DNA of 35,998 nucleotides from CAZYVA01 sp964650695 (GCA_964650695.1 CAZYVA010000011.1:1-35998); one strand, 5' to 3'. Positions 1-9,204 are shown, counted from the stretch's first letter. Program-made: numbers and translations. Notes: generated by a model from the sequence alone, not told the origin.

Positions 1-1401
1 GCTTGTGTCCTGGAACTCCTGGAAACCGGTTACCGCATCGGTCTTGAAAGACGTCGTGTCCTCCACCGCCGTCAGCCCTGTCGGATAGCTGTAGACGTCA
101 ACAGATGCAGACACGCTTTTCATACTCGTTCCATCCCAGCTGTAAATTTTCCCACTATCCTGATCAACATAATAGTAATTTGTATCCGTTTCATCCCGCA
201 TATTTGTATAAACATCGTATAATACTCCGCCAACTTCCTGGTTTTTGGATGAGATCGTCAGCGTTGGTACAGTAACGTTTGTCGGCTGGTTGGCCGTTTC
301 TGTATATTCTGAACCCACCCCTTTGTCATAAAAAGCTCCGTCATAATAATAATAAGTTGTGTCTGTCTCCGAACTATAATAAACTTCCAGTTTTACAGTC
401 TCACCATCAATCGTACCAGTTGCAGTCCCAAGGCTCTGGACATTGCCTAGTGTCTTGGTGGTATCAGTCACTTCCACCAGAGACTTTTCTTCCGTTATCG
501 TGCAGTATGACCCATCTTTTGGGTTCTGGTAAATGGTACTCCCATCCCCTAACTGATACGCGCTGTACGTCATGCCGTCATACTCCCTATCCAGGTTGCT
601 CGCGCGCGTAAGGTCACTGGTCGTCACAAGAGCTGTTCCAACTTCGCCTGAGCGGTAGTAGACATCATTCGCGGAATCATACAGCACCGAGTTGCCATCC
701 GTGTCCGTATAGACCAGATATCCGGTATTCTCATCGGTTTGCTGGTTGTACTGCCGGATCAGGTTGGTCGGGTTCGACACCACACTGTAATATTTCCCAT
801 TGTCGGCATTATAGTACACCGTATTCCCGTTCCCGTCCTTGTACGCCTGGAACCCGTTCGCATCCTCGGAAGGCGCGTTTGGCACCTGGATCGGGATCAA
901 CTGTGTGCTGTCCACCGTGATCTCCCCGGTGGCCGGATCCATGGTTGTCGCAAACCCGTACACATAATGCCCGCTGTCGTCCACCAGATACCCGTTGTTG
1001 TCCACGCTGAAAATCCCGACGCGGGACAGGTATATGCCGCCGTCCGTCAGGCTCAGCGACGCGGATTCATGGTAATTGCCCACGATGAAAAACCCGCTCC
1101 CGTCAATCATGCAGTCGAGGGCGTTGCCGGTGTACTGCTGGCTGCCCACGGTAAAATTCTTGCTGATAGAACTGACCACCGTACCATATCCCATCTGGGA
1201 CGTGTTGACGCCGCCGGTGCCATTTTCAATCGTGCTTCCTGAGGAACCCACGATCTGGTTGCTGTACATCGCATCCTGGAAATTTGTCACGGATGACTTG
1301 TAGCCCCATGTATTTACATTCGCGATATTGTTGCCAAGTACGTCCATCTTTGTCTGATGGGCCTTTAGCCCTGCGATTGCCGCTGTCATTGATTTAACCA
1401 T
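1..1401 (-). CDS. flgE: Flagellar hook protein FlgE, N-terminal part (runs off the left edge)
   Basis: This gene encodes the hook subunit that polymerises outside the cell between rod and filament. The frame is open from ATG 1401 to base 1 (467 codons, no stop), so the C-terminal D0 helix lies outside the window. The N-terminus shows the rod/hook signature LGNNIANVNTWGYKSS at about residues 22-37. The middle part is long and rich in Asp, Thr and Tyr, with several copies of a D-G-N-x-x-V-x-Y-x-(5)-G-x-Y-Y-like motif near 787-843, 655-711, 502-558, 328-381 and 142-177. A ribosome site (GGAAG) lies about 10 bases before the start; an alternative ATG at 1389 is less likely. It is the last fla gene visible and follows flgD and a small flagellar operon gene. 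Identity is clear from the N-terminus and operon position; the surface domain is not typical of enteric FlgE. Confidence 0.93.
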   Translation of the reverse strand, partial: MVKSMTAAIAGLKAHQTKMDVLGNNIANVNTWGYKSSVTNFQDAMYSNQIVGSSGSTIENGTGGVNTSQMGYGTVVSSISKNFTVGSQQYTGNALDCMIDGSGFFIVGNYHESASLSLTDGGIYLSRVGIFSVDNNGYLVDDSGHYVYGFATTMDPATGEITVDSTQLIPIQVPNAPSEDANGFQAYKDGNGNTVYYNADNGKYYSVVSNPTNLIRQYNQQTDENTGYLVYTDTDGNSVLYDSANDVYYRSGEVGTALVTTSDLTRASNLDREYDGMTYSAYQLGDGSTIYQNPKDGSYCTITEEKSLVEVTDTTKTLGNVQSLGTATGTIDGETVKLEVYYSSETDTTYYYYDGAFYDKGVGSEYTETANQPTNVTVPTLTISSKNQEVGGVLYDVYTNMRDETDTNYYYVDQDSGKIYSWDGTSMKSVSASVDVYSYPTGLTAVEDTTSFKTDAVTGFQEFQDTS

Positions 1402-1440
1402 AGCTTTTTTACTTCCTTTCCTTGTGTGCCGCCGTAAACC

Positions 1441-1466
1441 GCCGCCCGCCAATTGGGCTGGGCGGC
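1441..1466 (-). other. GC-rich hairpin in the flgE leader
   Basis: A 10-bp GC-rich stem (1441-1450 with 1456-1466, one bulged base, 5-base loop) sits in the 89-base spacer before flgE. No T-run follows on either strand, so it is not a standard terminator. It may be a processing or stability element in the fla mRNA. Confidence 0.5.
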
Positions 1467-1490
1467 CAAGCTTCCACGCTGTGGTCCGGC

Positions 1491-1895
1491 TTAGATTAAT
1501 ACGGCGCTGTCAATATTGGTAAATATGTTGTCCTTTAATTCCGCCCCGTTCATCGTCGTAATGACGGTATTGTTCGGTACATTGACGATAAAAGCGCTCT
1601 GGCTGCTGATGACCGCCACGTCCCTGGAACCTTTTGAACGGGCCTTGCTGACCGCCTGGTTCAGGCTGTCATACAGACCTTGCGTCATTTCCACCCCACG
1701 GGTCTGCATCCGCTGCGCGGCATGTTTGGAAAAACGCACGCCATCATTCTGGATCCTCTCCAGCATGGCTTCCGCAAAGCTGCCGCCCTGGCTGCCTTGT
1801 CCGGCGCTCTCCTTCACCGGGCTGCTTTCCCCTGGACTTTGAAGGTGGTGTGATAACCGTAACTGCGAGATGTCCGCCCATTGAGAACCATCCAT
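1491..1895 (-). CDS. Small flagellar operon protein, TIGR02530 / Flagellar_put type
   Basis: A 134-residue protein lying between flgD and flgE, where Firmicutes usually carry a small conserved gene of this family. The core (residues about 50-130) contains VRFSKHAAQRMQTRG, then a helical part and ISSQSAFIVNVPNNTVITTM, which fits the TIGR02530 pattern as I know it. The N-terminal 40 residues are polar and low in complexity. No signal peptide or membrane segment is visible. A role in hook assembly is suggested only by operon position. The start ATG 1895 has a G-rich ribosome site (AAGGGGG) about 11 bases upstream. The exact biochemical function is unknown to me. Confidence 0.85.
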   Translation of the reverse strand: MDGSQWADISQLRLSHHLQSPGESSPVKESAGQGSQGGSFAEAMLERIQNDGVRFSKHAAQRMQTRGVEMTQGLYDSLNQAVSKARSKGSRDVAVISSQSAFIVNVPNNTVITTMNGAELKDNIFTNIDSAVLI

Positions 1896-2003
1896 CGCCG
1901 GTATTGCCCCCTTTCCTTTCTTTTTCTCCCTTTTTCCATGTCTTCATCGGGTATCCGGCCGTCTTTTCCGTGCTTCTTTCGCGGATCTGCCGGAAAACCC
2001 TGG

Positions 2004-2450
2004 TTACTCTGTCTCCGCCGTCTGCTCTCCGACCGCCGCGACCTGTGAGATCGTATACGCTTTCCCATTCACATACAGCTTCGGCTCCGTGCCAAGGGAA
2101 GAATTGCCCATCGTCACATAGGAAACCACACCTGTCGTTATATCGCCTGTCGTCTTCCCGTTCGCGTCTGTTTCATACACGGAAACAGTCTGCCCGATCA
2201 TGGACGTCGCCTGTGAATTTTGATTGTTGTACGTCATCTTCGTGATCGCCTGGATCATCTGCGTCTGGACCATCTGAGCCATCATCTCGCTCGTATCCAT
2301 CGGATTGTCCGCATCCTGGTACTTAAGCTGCGCCGCCAGAAGCGTGTAAAAATCCGTCATCGTAAGATCCGTGGACGACGCAGTCACGTCATTCCTCGTA
2401 TAACTGGATGATGCTGTGGAACTCAATGCGCTGATAGAATCTACTGCCAT
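2004..2450 (-). CDS. flgD: Flagellar hook assembly (cap) protein FlgD
   Basis: A 148-residue protein that scaffolds hook polymerisation and is discarded afterwards. The N-terminal region has the FlgD signature: DFYTLLAAQLKYQDADNPMD at about residues 33-52, followed by a Gln/Met-rich helix (MMAQMVQTQMIQAITKM) and the SMIGQTVSVY strand that opens the core domain. It is shorter than enteric FlgD (about 230 residues) because the Fn3/tudor-like part is reduced, as is common in Firmicutes. The start ATG 2450 is preceded by AGGAGG about 10 bases away. It lies between fliK and the TIGR02530-type gene in the normal fla order. Confidence 0.93.
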   Translation of the reverse strand: MAVDSISALSSTASSSYTRNDVTASSTDLTMTDFYTLLAAQLKYQDADNPMDTSEMMAQMVQTQMIQAITKMTYNNQNSQATSMIGQTVSVYETDANGKTTGDITTGVVSYVTMGNSSLGTEPKLYVNGKAYTISQVAAVGEQTAETE

Positions 2451-2542
2451 AATGATATATCCTCCTTTTCTCTACTATTACGCTGCCTTTTAAAACAACT
2501 GGCCACGGGCTTCTTTTCCCGCAAACCCTTCTTGCACCGGGT

Positions 2543-3826
2543 CTACTCCGTCAGCCCCAGCCTTAACTGATGCAGGAAATCAGCCCCGCTTTCCGCCTGT
2601 TCCTGGAAGCGTCTGTGTTCCGCCGCTTTCTCCTCCTGGCGTTCCTGCTGTGCCTCGGCGCCGCTGCCGCTGCGTCCATCCTGGTTGAAATAGGGATCCT
2701 TCTGTTCCGTCTCCACGACGACTTCCATCTTGCTCCCCAGGCTTTCCTCCAGGATCTGCCCAAGCTCCCCTGCTTTCTGGGACATTGCGTGCATAGCTTT
2801 TGAGTTGGTACACAGGATGGAAATGCTCGTCTCGCCCGCTTCATAGGCCACCTTGACGATCAGGGTCCCCAATTCCCTTGGAGACAGGCTGATCTCCAGT
2901 TCCTGCTTCCCATCGCTGATCTGACGGGCAATCAGGTCTTTGAGCATATCCGCATATTCCTCCCGCATCTCCCCGGTCTGGCTGACATGGGGCTGCGCGT
3001 CGGCCGCCGCATCCGCGCCCTGTGCGTCCGCCGCGTGGATATCCCGCCCGTCGGCAAAGGCTTCCACGCCCGTGTCCGCGGTTTGGGCTTCCTCTGCGCC
3101 CTGCCCTGCGGATTGTGTGTTTTTCACGGAAACGGTAGTTCCCTTCTCTCCCTGGCCCTCGCCAAAGGCCGGCTGCTCATTTGCGGATGTGTCCGCCACA
3201 CGCCTTTCTCCTGCCGCGCCTGGATCCGCTTCCTCCGCCGCAAACGCCCCTTCTGGATCGTCCCCTCTCCGGGAAATTACACGGGGATCTTCCTGCGCTG
3301 CCTGGCTTGCATGGCCCGGCATCTCCATGGCCAAAGCTTCTTGCGTACCCTGTGCCTCTTCCCCGCCGGAAAGGGCTTCCTGCTGCGCCCCGCCTGGAAG
3401 CGCTTCCTGCGCCGTGGGCATAGCTTCTGCCGCCTCTCCGGCAAGGATCCCCTGCGGCAGTCCCTGCTGTGTGTCCACCGCTGTGCCATCCCCGGAAAAT
3501 GCCTGCTGCGCGCCCTGCATCTGCATACCTTGCTGATCCAGCGTCCAGACCACCACAGTCTGCGCCGTCTGCGGAACCGCTTCCGTCATCTCCTGCACGC
3601 CGCTTTCCGGTTCTTCCACAGAAGCCGTCCTGTCATCCGCCGCGCTTTTGGCGTTGTTGGCTGCAGAAGCAGAAGCAGCGTCTTCCGATGCGCTTTTCAG
3701 CGCCTTGCCAAAGGAATCCTTGTCATCAGCGCCGCTTTTTTTGCTCTTTGCGGACGTTCTTTTGGCTGTCTGGCTGCTCTGCACTGGATTGGGCGTCTTG
3801 ACCGCCGCTGTAACATTGTAGGCCAT
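2543..3826 (-). CDS. fliK: Flagellar hook-length control protein FliK
   Basis: A 427-residue molecular ruler that ends hook growth and switches export specificity. The frame is open upstream to 3886, but ATG 3826 (MAYNVTAAVKTP) has a perfect AGGAGG seven bases before it and is chosen. Residues about 15-290 are low-complexity, rich in Ala, Gln, Glu and Gly, as expected for the ruler part. The C-terminal third has the conserved FliK core: LEISLSPRELGTLIVKVAYE followed by SISILCTNSKAMHAM and a Gln/Glu-rich tail. The 235-base spacer from fliJ is long for this operon and holds a palindrome. The high GC of the low-complexity section creates long false frames on the other strand. Confidence 0.92.
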   Translation of the reverse strand: MAYNVTAAVKTPNPVQSSQTAKRTSAKSKKSGADDKDSFGKALKSASEDAASASAANNAKSAADDRTASVEEPESGVQEMTEAVPQTAQTVVVWTLDQQGMQMQGAQQAFSGDGTAVDTQQGLPQGILAGEAAEAMPTAQEALPGGAQQEALSGGEEAQGTQEALAMEMPGHASQAAQEDPRVISRRGDDPEGAFAAEEADPGAAGERRVADTSANEQPAFGEGQGEKGTTVSVKNTQSAGQGAEEAQTADTGVEAFADGRDIHAADAQGADAAADAQPHVSQTGEMREEYADMLKDLIARQISDGKQELEISLSPRELGTLIVKVAYEAGETSISILCTNSKAMHAMSQKAGELGQILEESLGSKMEVVVETEQKDPYFNQDGRSGSGAEAQQERQEEKAAEHRRFQEQAESGADFLHQLRLGLTE

Positions 3827-3917
3827 AAACCTTCCTCCTTTCTTTTTTTCTGCCTGTTTTGGTACTACACGGCTTCCACCTGTCATCCGGCGCCGCCGCG
3901 CCGTACCTACTGCCTGC

Positions 3918-3960
3918 CTGCGGGCAGAATGCCCGCCGGCAATCTATAGTAAACCCGGTA
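3918..3960. repeat. Palindrome in the fliJ-fliK spacer, possible degenerate dispersed repeat
   Basis: A perfect 7-bp stem (3920-3926 with 3930-3936, 3-base loop) is followed on the plus strand by CTATAGTAAACCC. That 13-mer differs by one base from the CCATAGTAAACCC found in the repeat at 24,221-24,277, and both sit beside a G/C-rich palindrome. It may be a third, worn copy of that repeat; by eye the remaining similarity is weak. Confidence 0.4.
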
Positions 3961-4061
3961 TCCCAGGATTACTACCGTCCCTCACTCTTGGATCATTTCC
4001 TCACAGAATGCCCGGTAAATGGAAATGCCTGGCCGTGGCTGGCAACCCGCCGCTGCCATTC

Positions 4062-4505
4062 CTACCTTGCCAGGGACAGCCCATGGTTCACAAATTCCTC
4101 CACAAGCTGCTCCTGCTCCTTTGCCGCCAGATAGTCATACTCCGCAATCTTCTTCTCCTTCAGCTTATCGAGCGATTTCGTCTCCGTCTTTGCCGCGATC
4201 AACTCCTTGCGTTTTGCCTCTTCTTGTTCCCGGATACGGTTTAGTACCTGCGTCTCCCTCGCGGTTTCCTCCCGGAGGTACCCCAGATACTTTTCATATG
4301 TACGGATCTCATAGATCATGCAGCCGCTTTCCTTCATCTCCTGCATCTGCCTGCGGGACTTTTCGTCCGTCGCGTCAAGACGGGCGATTTTTTCTTCCTG
4401 CAGCGCCACCTTATGTAAAAGCGCTGCGTGCTCGGTGCGCACGCTGTCCTCATACTGCCTTTTATAGCTTAACACTTTATCCAGCGCAAAAGAAAATTTC
4501 TTCAT
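4062..4505 (-). CDS. fliJ: Flagellar export chaperone FliJ
   Basis: A 147-residue, almost fully helical and highly charged coiled-coil protein. FliJ acts as the central stalk of the FliI ATPase ring and helps move export chaperones to the gate. The N-terminus MKKFSFALDKVLSYKRQYED matches the family pattern, with a second conserved patch around MIYEIRTYEKYLGYL. It starts 14 bases after fliI, its partner. No membrane segment is seen. The length fits the family (about 145 residues). Confidence 0.9.
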   Translation of the reverse strand: MKKFSFALDKVLSYKRQYEDSVRTEHAALLHKVALQEEKIARLDATDEKSRRQMQEMKESGCMIYEIRTYEKYLGYLREETARETQVLNRIREQEEAKRKELIAAKTETKSLDKLKEKKIAEYDYLAAKEQEQLVEEFVNHGLSLAR

Positions 4506-4519
4506 CCATCCTTACCTCT

Positions 4520-5824
4520 TTACCGCTTTAAGATTTTATCCAGCAGATCCACCACCTGCTCCACGCTAAACGACTCTTCCACGTTCTGCATCAGGAATGC
4601 GTTGATCTGCTCGATTTTGGAAATCGCGTAATCCAGCCTTGGGTTCGTCCCGGACTTGTATGCCCCGATAGAGATCAGATCCTCATTCTGCATGTACAGG
4701 CTGTACAGATCCCGCAGATCCCCCGCCAGCTTTTTATGTCTCTCCGACACAATAGATGTCATCAGACGGGAAATGCTGGCATTGACGTCAATCGCGGGAT
4801 AATGGTTGGCATTGGCAAGCTTCCGGCTAAGGACAATATGCCCGTCCAGGATCCCTCGCACGGTATCCGCGATCGGCTCATTCGTGTCGTCCCCTTCCAC
4901 CAGCACCGTATAGACCCCGGTGATGGATCCGGAGCCAAAGTTACCGCTCCGCTCCAGGAGCTTCGGGAACTCCGCATAAATAGAAGGTGTATATCCTCTG
5001 GCAATCGGCGGCTCTCCGGTCGCCAGCCCGATCTCCCTCTCTGCCATCGCGAAACGGGTGAGGGAATCCATCATCAAAAGCACGTCATGTCCCTGATCCT
5101 TGAAATATTCCGCAATCGTCGTCGCCACCATCGGGCATTTCATACGGAGCATCGCCGGCTGGTCCGACGTCGCTACCACAAGGACGGAACGCTTCATCCC
5201 CTCCGGCCCCAGATCCTTTTCCACGAACTCCAGGACTTCCCTGCCACGCTCCCCCACAAGGGCGATCACATTGATATCCGCCTTTACATTGCGGGCGATC
5301 ATGCCCATCAGCGTGCTTTTCCCTACGCCGCTCCCGGCGAAAATCCCGATACGCTGCCCTTTTCCAATCGTGTTCAGCCCGTCAATCGCTTTTACCCCAA
5401 ATTCCAGAGGCTCCGTGATCGGCGGCCTTTCCAGCGGATTGATGCTTGGGCTTTCCACGTAGTAATACCTGGCGGAGGTAAACTCGCCTTTATTGTCAAT
5501 GGGACGCCCCATCGCATCGATGATCCTCCCCCGGAGGAACTCGCCGACTGGGATCTTGAGCCTGCGCCTCGTGTTCCTCACATAGCTGTCCGACCCGATC
5601 CCGCTTACCGTTTCATACGCCATGAGCTGTACTTTGTCTTCGCGGAAGCCAACGACTTCGGCCGGTATCTCTTTCTTCTGTTTTTCATCATATATGAGGA
5701 CAATATCCCCGATACTGGAATTGCTTCCCGACGCCTCCATCGACATCCCGGTGATATTCGTAATTTTCCCAATATAGCTGATCGTCTCGGCATTCATGAT
5801 CTGCGCCGGCAGCTTGCTCAGCAT
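4520..5824 (-). CDS. fliI: Flagellum-specific export ATPase FliI
   Basis: A 434-residue hexameric ATPase that energises export of rod, hook and filament subunits. An N-terminal beta-barrel (about 1-90) precedes the Rossmann ATPase domain. Walker A is FAGSGVGKST at about residues 162-171, GERGREV follows at 191-197, Walker B is VLLMMDSLTR at 248-257, and the C-terminal helical domain ends the chain. ARGYTPSIYAEFPKLLERSG is diagnostic of the FliI/YscN family rather than of F1 beta subunits. Start ATG 5824 has a GGGAG about 10 bases upstream. It lies between fliH, its regulator, and fliJ, its stalk. Confidence 0.97.
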   Translation of the reverse strand: MLSKLPAQIMNAETISYIGKITNITGMSMEASGSNSSIGDIVLIYDEKQKKEIPAEVVGFREDKVQLMAYETVSGIGSDSYVRNTRRRLKIPVGEFLRGRIIDAMGRPIDNKGEFTSARYYYVESPSINPLERPPITEPLEFGVKAIDGLNTIGKGQRIGIFAGSGVGKSTLMGMIARNVKADINVIALVGERGREVLEFVEKDLGPEGMKRSVLVVATSDQPAMLRMKCPMVATTIAEYFKDQGHDVLLMMDSLTRFAMAEREIGLATGEPPIARGYTPSIYAEFPKLLERSGNFGSGSITGVYTVLVEGDDTNEPIADTVRGILDGHIVLSRKLANANHYPAIDVNASISRLMTSIVSERHKKLAGDLRDLYSLYMQNEDLISIGAYKSGTNPRLDYAISKIEQINAFLMQNVEESFSVEQVVDLLDKILKR

Positions 5825-5848
5825 ATCATCCCAGCTCCCTTTGCCTGC

Positions 5849-6613
5849 CTATAGCCTGGCGTTATTCATAATCTCGCGGATGCTTTCCAACTGGGTGCCA
5901 ACGCTCACATCGATGATCTCTTCCGGACGCTCCACGATGCAGGTCCCCGGCTCTGTCCCCTCCATAATGATGATCTTGACATTATCCGAGAGATGGCTCA
6001 ATTCCTGCAAAAAGCCTGGATCCGCCTTGATATCCTTGCCGGAATCCCCCATTGATCCTACGTAAATCTTCGCCCACTCGCTTTTCCTCAATTTCCCGGT
6101 GGCTGCGGTAATCATGCGCTCCACCACGCGCGGATCCGACCGCAGGCTGGTCTTCACAATCTTTTCCCCTATCGTCAGGGCGATCTCTTTCAGGTCGTCC
6201 ATATACGTTTCCAGCGCCTTATCTTTTTCCACCTGGACATCTTCTATGTAAGCCTTTACCTCATCTTCCAGTTCTGAAATTTTTTCCATGTAGGCGGCCT
6301 TCCCTTTTTCCAGGCCGTCCTCATAGCCATCGCTGTATCCATCCTTCCGGCCTGCTTCCTGCCCTTCCTCACGGGCTTTTTGCCGGATACCCTCCGCCTC
6401 TTTCCTGGCTATGCCAAGAATCTGCTCCGCTCTTTGCAGGCTATCCTTTACTGCGGCCAGCTTATTTTCCTCTTCCGCCGATAACAGTTCCTCCCCGTCG
6501 GCTTTCGGCTGTTCGTCTTCCTTTTTCTTCACCAGCTCAGGATACTCAAACTCGCCTTGCACCCTGCGCAACTGCGCCGGAGTCTTCGCCACTCTGTTAT
6601 ACAACAATCTCAT
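5849..6613 (-). CDS. fliH: Flagellar assembly protein FliH
   Basis: A 254-residue peripheral protein that binds FliI and links it to the C-ring. The N-terminal half is a charged coiled coil containing small-residue spaced repeats near residues 85-115 (EEGQEAGRKDGYSDGYEDGL), which resembles the GxxxG-type repeats known in FliH. The C-terminal part (about 130-254) is the conserved FliH/HrpE globular domain. The start overlaps the end of fliG by 17 bases, which suggests translational coupling. Twenty-four bases separate its stop from fliI. Confidence 0.9.
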   Translation of the reverse strand: MRLLYNRVAKTPAQLRRVQGEFEYPELVKKKEDEQPKADGEELLSAEEENKLAAVKDSLQRAEQILGIARKEAEGIRQKAREEGQEAGRKDGYSDGYEDGLEKGKAAYMEKISELEDEVKAYIEDVQVEKDKALETYMDDLKEIALTIGEKIVKTSLRSDPRVVERMITAATGKLRKSEWAKIYVGSMGDSGKDIKADPGFLQELSHLSDNVKIIIMEGTEPGTCIVERPEEIIDVSVGTQLESIREIMNNARL

Positions 6614-7610
6614 CTCCTCCGCCCTTGCTGATCACAAGTTCGCCTTCTTCATCAAGTCTGCGGATAACGCCGACGATACGCGACTGCGCTTCCTCCACGT
6701 CACGCAGCCGTACATTGATAGTGACTTCCAGGTCGGAGCGGATGGACTCCGCCATACGGGTGGACATGTTGGAGTAGAATGTGTTCAGGATCTCCTCGTT
6801 CGCGCCTTTCAGTGCGTATACGATATCCTTTGTGTCGCAGTCCCTGATAAAACGCTGGATCGAACGATTGTCCATGAGCAGGATATCCTCGAACACAAAC
6901 ATCCTCTTGCGGATATCCTCCGCCAGCTCCGGGTCTCCTTTCGCCATTTCGTCGAAAATATACTTTTCGTTGCTCCTGTCCATGTGGTTCATGACGTCCG
7001 CCGCATAATCAATGCCGCCGACATTCGCGACGTCCTCAGATGTCAGGATGCTGTCAAAGCGCTGCCGGATCTGCCGCTCCACCACTTTAATCGCAGCCGG
7101 CGAAGCGCTGTCCATCCGGGCAATGCTCTTGACGACCTGGATCCGCTTGCTTTCCGGCAGCTCTGCGATCAACTCCGCCGCTTTTGCCGAATCCACGTAG
7201 GAAAGCACCAAAGCGATGGTCTGCGCCCGCTCATGCTGCAGGACGGCAAACAGATTCTTCGTGTCCGCCTTATCTATAAAATCAAAATTCCGGTTTTTCA
7301 AATGTTTGGACAGCTTGCTCAGAAGCTCGGAAGCTGTCTGCTCGCCGTAAGCTTTCTCCAGCACGGCCCGCGCATATTCCAGCCCGCCGTCCGTCACGAC
7401 CTTCTGGGTCAGGCAGGTCTTGTAAAAATCATCCAGGATCTCTTCGGTCTGCTTGGATTCGAGGTGTCCCAGCTTGGCGACTTCCAGCGTAAGATGCTCC
7501 ACATCCTCGTCCGTCAGGTATTTATACAACTGGGAGGCTTTGTCCGTCCCAAGGGCTACGATGACCGCAGCCGCTTTCTGTTCCGAAGTGATCTTATCCA
7601 TTGCCGCCAT
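6597..7610 (-). CDS. fliG: Flagellar motor switch protein FliG
   Basis: A 337-residue C-ring protein that contacts the stator and sets rotation direction. The frame opens at 7625, but ATG 7610 (MAAMDKITSEQKAA) has GGAGG eight bases upstream, within the end of fliF, and is chosen. The N-terminal domain carries AAAVIVALGTDKASQLYKYL. The middle domain has the EHPQ-like region, here QHERAQTIALVLSYVD. The C-terminal torque helix region reads IQRFIRDCDTKDIVYALKGA, with charged residues facing the stator, then SMNMSTR-like YSNMSTRMAESI. Its 5' end overlaps fliF and its 3' end overlaps fliH. Confidence 0.96.
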   Translation of the reverse strand: MAAMDKITSEQKAAAVIVALGTDKASQLYKYLTDEDVEHLTLEVAKLGHLESKQTEEILDDFYKTCLTQKVVTDGGLEYARAVLEKAYGEQTASELLSKLSKHLKNRNFDFIDKADTKNLFAVLQHERAQTIALVLSYVDSAKAAELIAELPESKRIQVVKSIARMDSASPAAIKVVERQIRQRFDSILTSEDVANVGGIDYAADVMNHMDRSNEKYIFDEMAKGDPELAEDIRKRMFVFEDILLMDNRSIQRFIRDCDTKDIVYALKGANEEILNTFYSNMSTRMAESIRSDLEVTINVRLRDVEEAQSRIVGVIRRLDEEGELVISKGGGDEIVV

Positions 7611-9204
7611 TCTCACCGCCTCCATGCAGCCAGTTCTTCAGCATCTGTGCCGAAAGCTCCGGATTTTCCTCCGCAAAGTCCCTCACCATCTCACGCAGCT
7701 CGTGGCTCCGCTCGTTCTGCATGTTCAGGATCTCCGGTTTCAGCTTCTCCAGATCCAGGCCGTCCGCTGCCGGTTCGCCTTCCATTTCCTCCATCAGTTC
7801 TTCCGGGAGAAGGTCTTCCTCTTCTTTTACTTTCTTTTTCCTGCTCCGAAGCACGAAAACGAGAAGAAGGATCAAAGCAAGCAGGCCAATAATGATAAAC
7901 GGCAGGTAATCTCTCACGATCGTCAGGAATGTCGCCGTATTATCCCCTTCTTCCTCTTCCTCATAGAACGGCGCATTGACAATGGTGATCTTGCTCGCCC
8001 TCTCTTCTGCGGCGATGCCGGTCGCATTCCCTACGAGATCCAGCAGCGTGTTCCGGTCCAGGCTTCCTAAGTTGGAGCCGTTGATCGACACCGCGACCGT
8101 CAAATCCTCCAATGTACCAGGGTCTATCTCCCCTTGCTCCTTGATCTGGTTGACCAGGTAATCCCTCGTCTCTGTCTCGCTGATATAGCCATCATTGTCC
8201 CCGTCCGCGTCCGCTACGTACTGGGAAATCTCGGAGTTTGTCTCCGTCCCGACCACGCCCGCGGCCTCGACGCCGCTTCCGCTCGCCTCTACCGAAGTCG
8301 TCTCCTCTGACACGATACCTGTCTTATCATTCTCATCAATCTTCTCCGGCGTTTCATATGTAGTGGATTCCCGTAGCGTATGCTCCAGGCTGACCTGGCC
8401 TTTCGCGGACACCCGGATATTCCCGGCCCCGTAAAAAGGCTCCAGCACGTTAATGACTTTTTTCGATATCTGCGTCTCAATGATCTGGGCGATCTCATCC
8501 GCCGCGTCCGCGGACGCCGTGGAACCATCCGAAGAGGAAATCTCGATCCCGTTCCCATCCAAGACGCTCACATTGTCCATCTCCATATCCGGCACGCTCC
8601 TGGCCACCAGGCGCTGGATGCCCGTCGCCTGCTTAGCCGTCGGGGAACCGCCGTCCTCCATGATGACGACGACAGACGCGCTGGAATCGGAAGCTTCCTC
8701 ATCCGAATCACTCAGCACATACTGATCCTCATCCTCCAGGGCAATCGTCACTTTCGCGTCCTCAACGCCGTCAAACAAGCGGATAGTAGCCCCGATCCGG
8801 TTCTGCAGCTCGTAGATTTTGTAAGTCTGCTTCTCCATATCCGTCGTCATGCCGCCCGCATTATCCGTAAATACATCATATGTAAAACCGCTCTTCGGGT
8901 ATCCGGCCTGCGCAAGCTGCGCGCGGGCGGAATCCGCCTCACTCTCCGGCACCCGGATATTCCCCGCGCCGTCAGAAGTATAGGAAATCCCCAGTTCACT
9001 GAGCTGGGCAAGGATCTCCGTCGTCTCTTCGTCCGTAATCCCCGTATACAGGATGACGTAATCCTTGTGGTTCAGCGCAAGCGCAAGGACGACCGCCCCC
9101 ACAATGACAACCACAGCCACAACCGCCGCTATGATAAGCGTCTTTTTGCTGAACCTGCCGATAAATTCTTTTACCTTGTCAAGCCTTTCTTTCATCTTGT
9201 CCAT
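7594..9204 (-). CDS. fliF: Flagellar MS-ring protein FliF
   Basis: A 536-residue membrane protein whose copies form the MS ring at the base of the motor. Transmembrane segment 1 is at about residues 23-45 (LIIAAVVAVVVIVGAVVLAL), followed by the YscJ/FliF ring-building domain with YVILYTGITDEE and NRIGATIRLFDGVEDAKVTI. The acidic, Ser-rich beta-collar part spans about 165-395, and segment 2 lies at about 433-457. The C-terminal tail that binds FliG reads FAEENPELSAQMLKNWL. An acidic EF-hand-like stretch (DADGDNDGYISETE at about 341-354) within the collar is a small oddity. Ribosome binding at ATG 9204 is weak. Confidence 0.96.
   Translation of the reverse strand: MDKMKERLDKVKEFIGRFSKKTLIIAAVVAVVVIVGAVVLALALNHKDYVILYTGITDEETTEILAQLSELGISYTSDGAGNIRVPESEADSARAQLAQAGYPKSGFTYDVFTDNAGGMTTDMEKQTYKIYELQNRIGATIRLFDGVEDAKVTIALEDEDQYVLSDSDEEASDSSASVVVIMEDGGSPTAKQATGIQRLVARSVPDMEMDNVSVLDGNGIEISSSDGSTASADAADEIAQIIETQISKKVINVLEPFYGAGNIRVSAKGQVSLEHTLRESTTYETPEKIDENDKTGIVSEETTSVEASGSGVEAAGVVGTETNSEISQYVADADGDNDGYISETETRDYLVNQIKEQGEIDPGTLEDLTVAVSINGSNLGSLDRNTLLDLVGNATGIAAEERASKITIVNAPFYEEEEEGDNTATFLTIVRDYLPFIIIGLLALILLLVFVLRSRKKKVKEEEDLLPEELMEEMEGEPAADGLDLEKLKPEILNMQNERSHELREMVRDFAEENPELSAQMLKNWLHGGGENGGNG

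Noticed and set aside
2940..3949. Long plus-strand open frames (198 and 320 codons) over fliK
   Set aside because: They are antisense to the GC-rich low-complexity part of fliK, rich in Cys, Pro and Arg, with no ribosome site or family signal.
6411..7892. 493-codon plus-strand open frame over fliG, fliH and fliF
   Set aside because: It is antisense to three certain flagellar genes and has a shadow-like composition rich in His, Leu and Arg.
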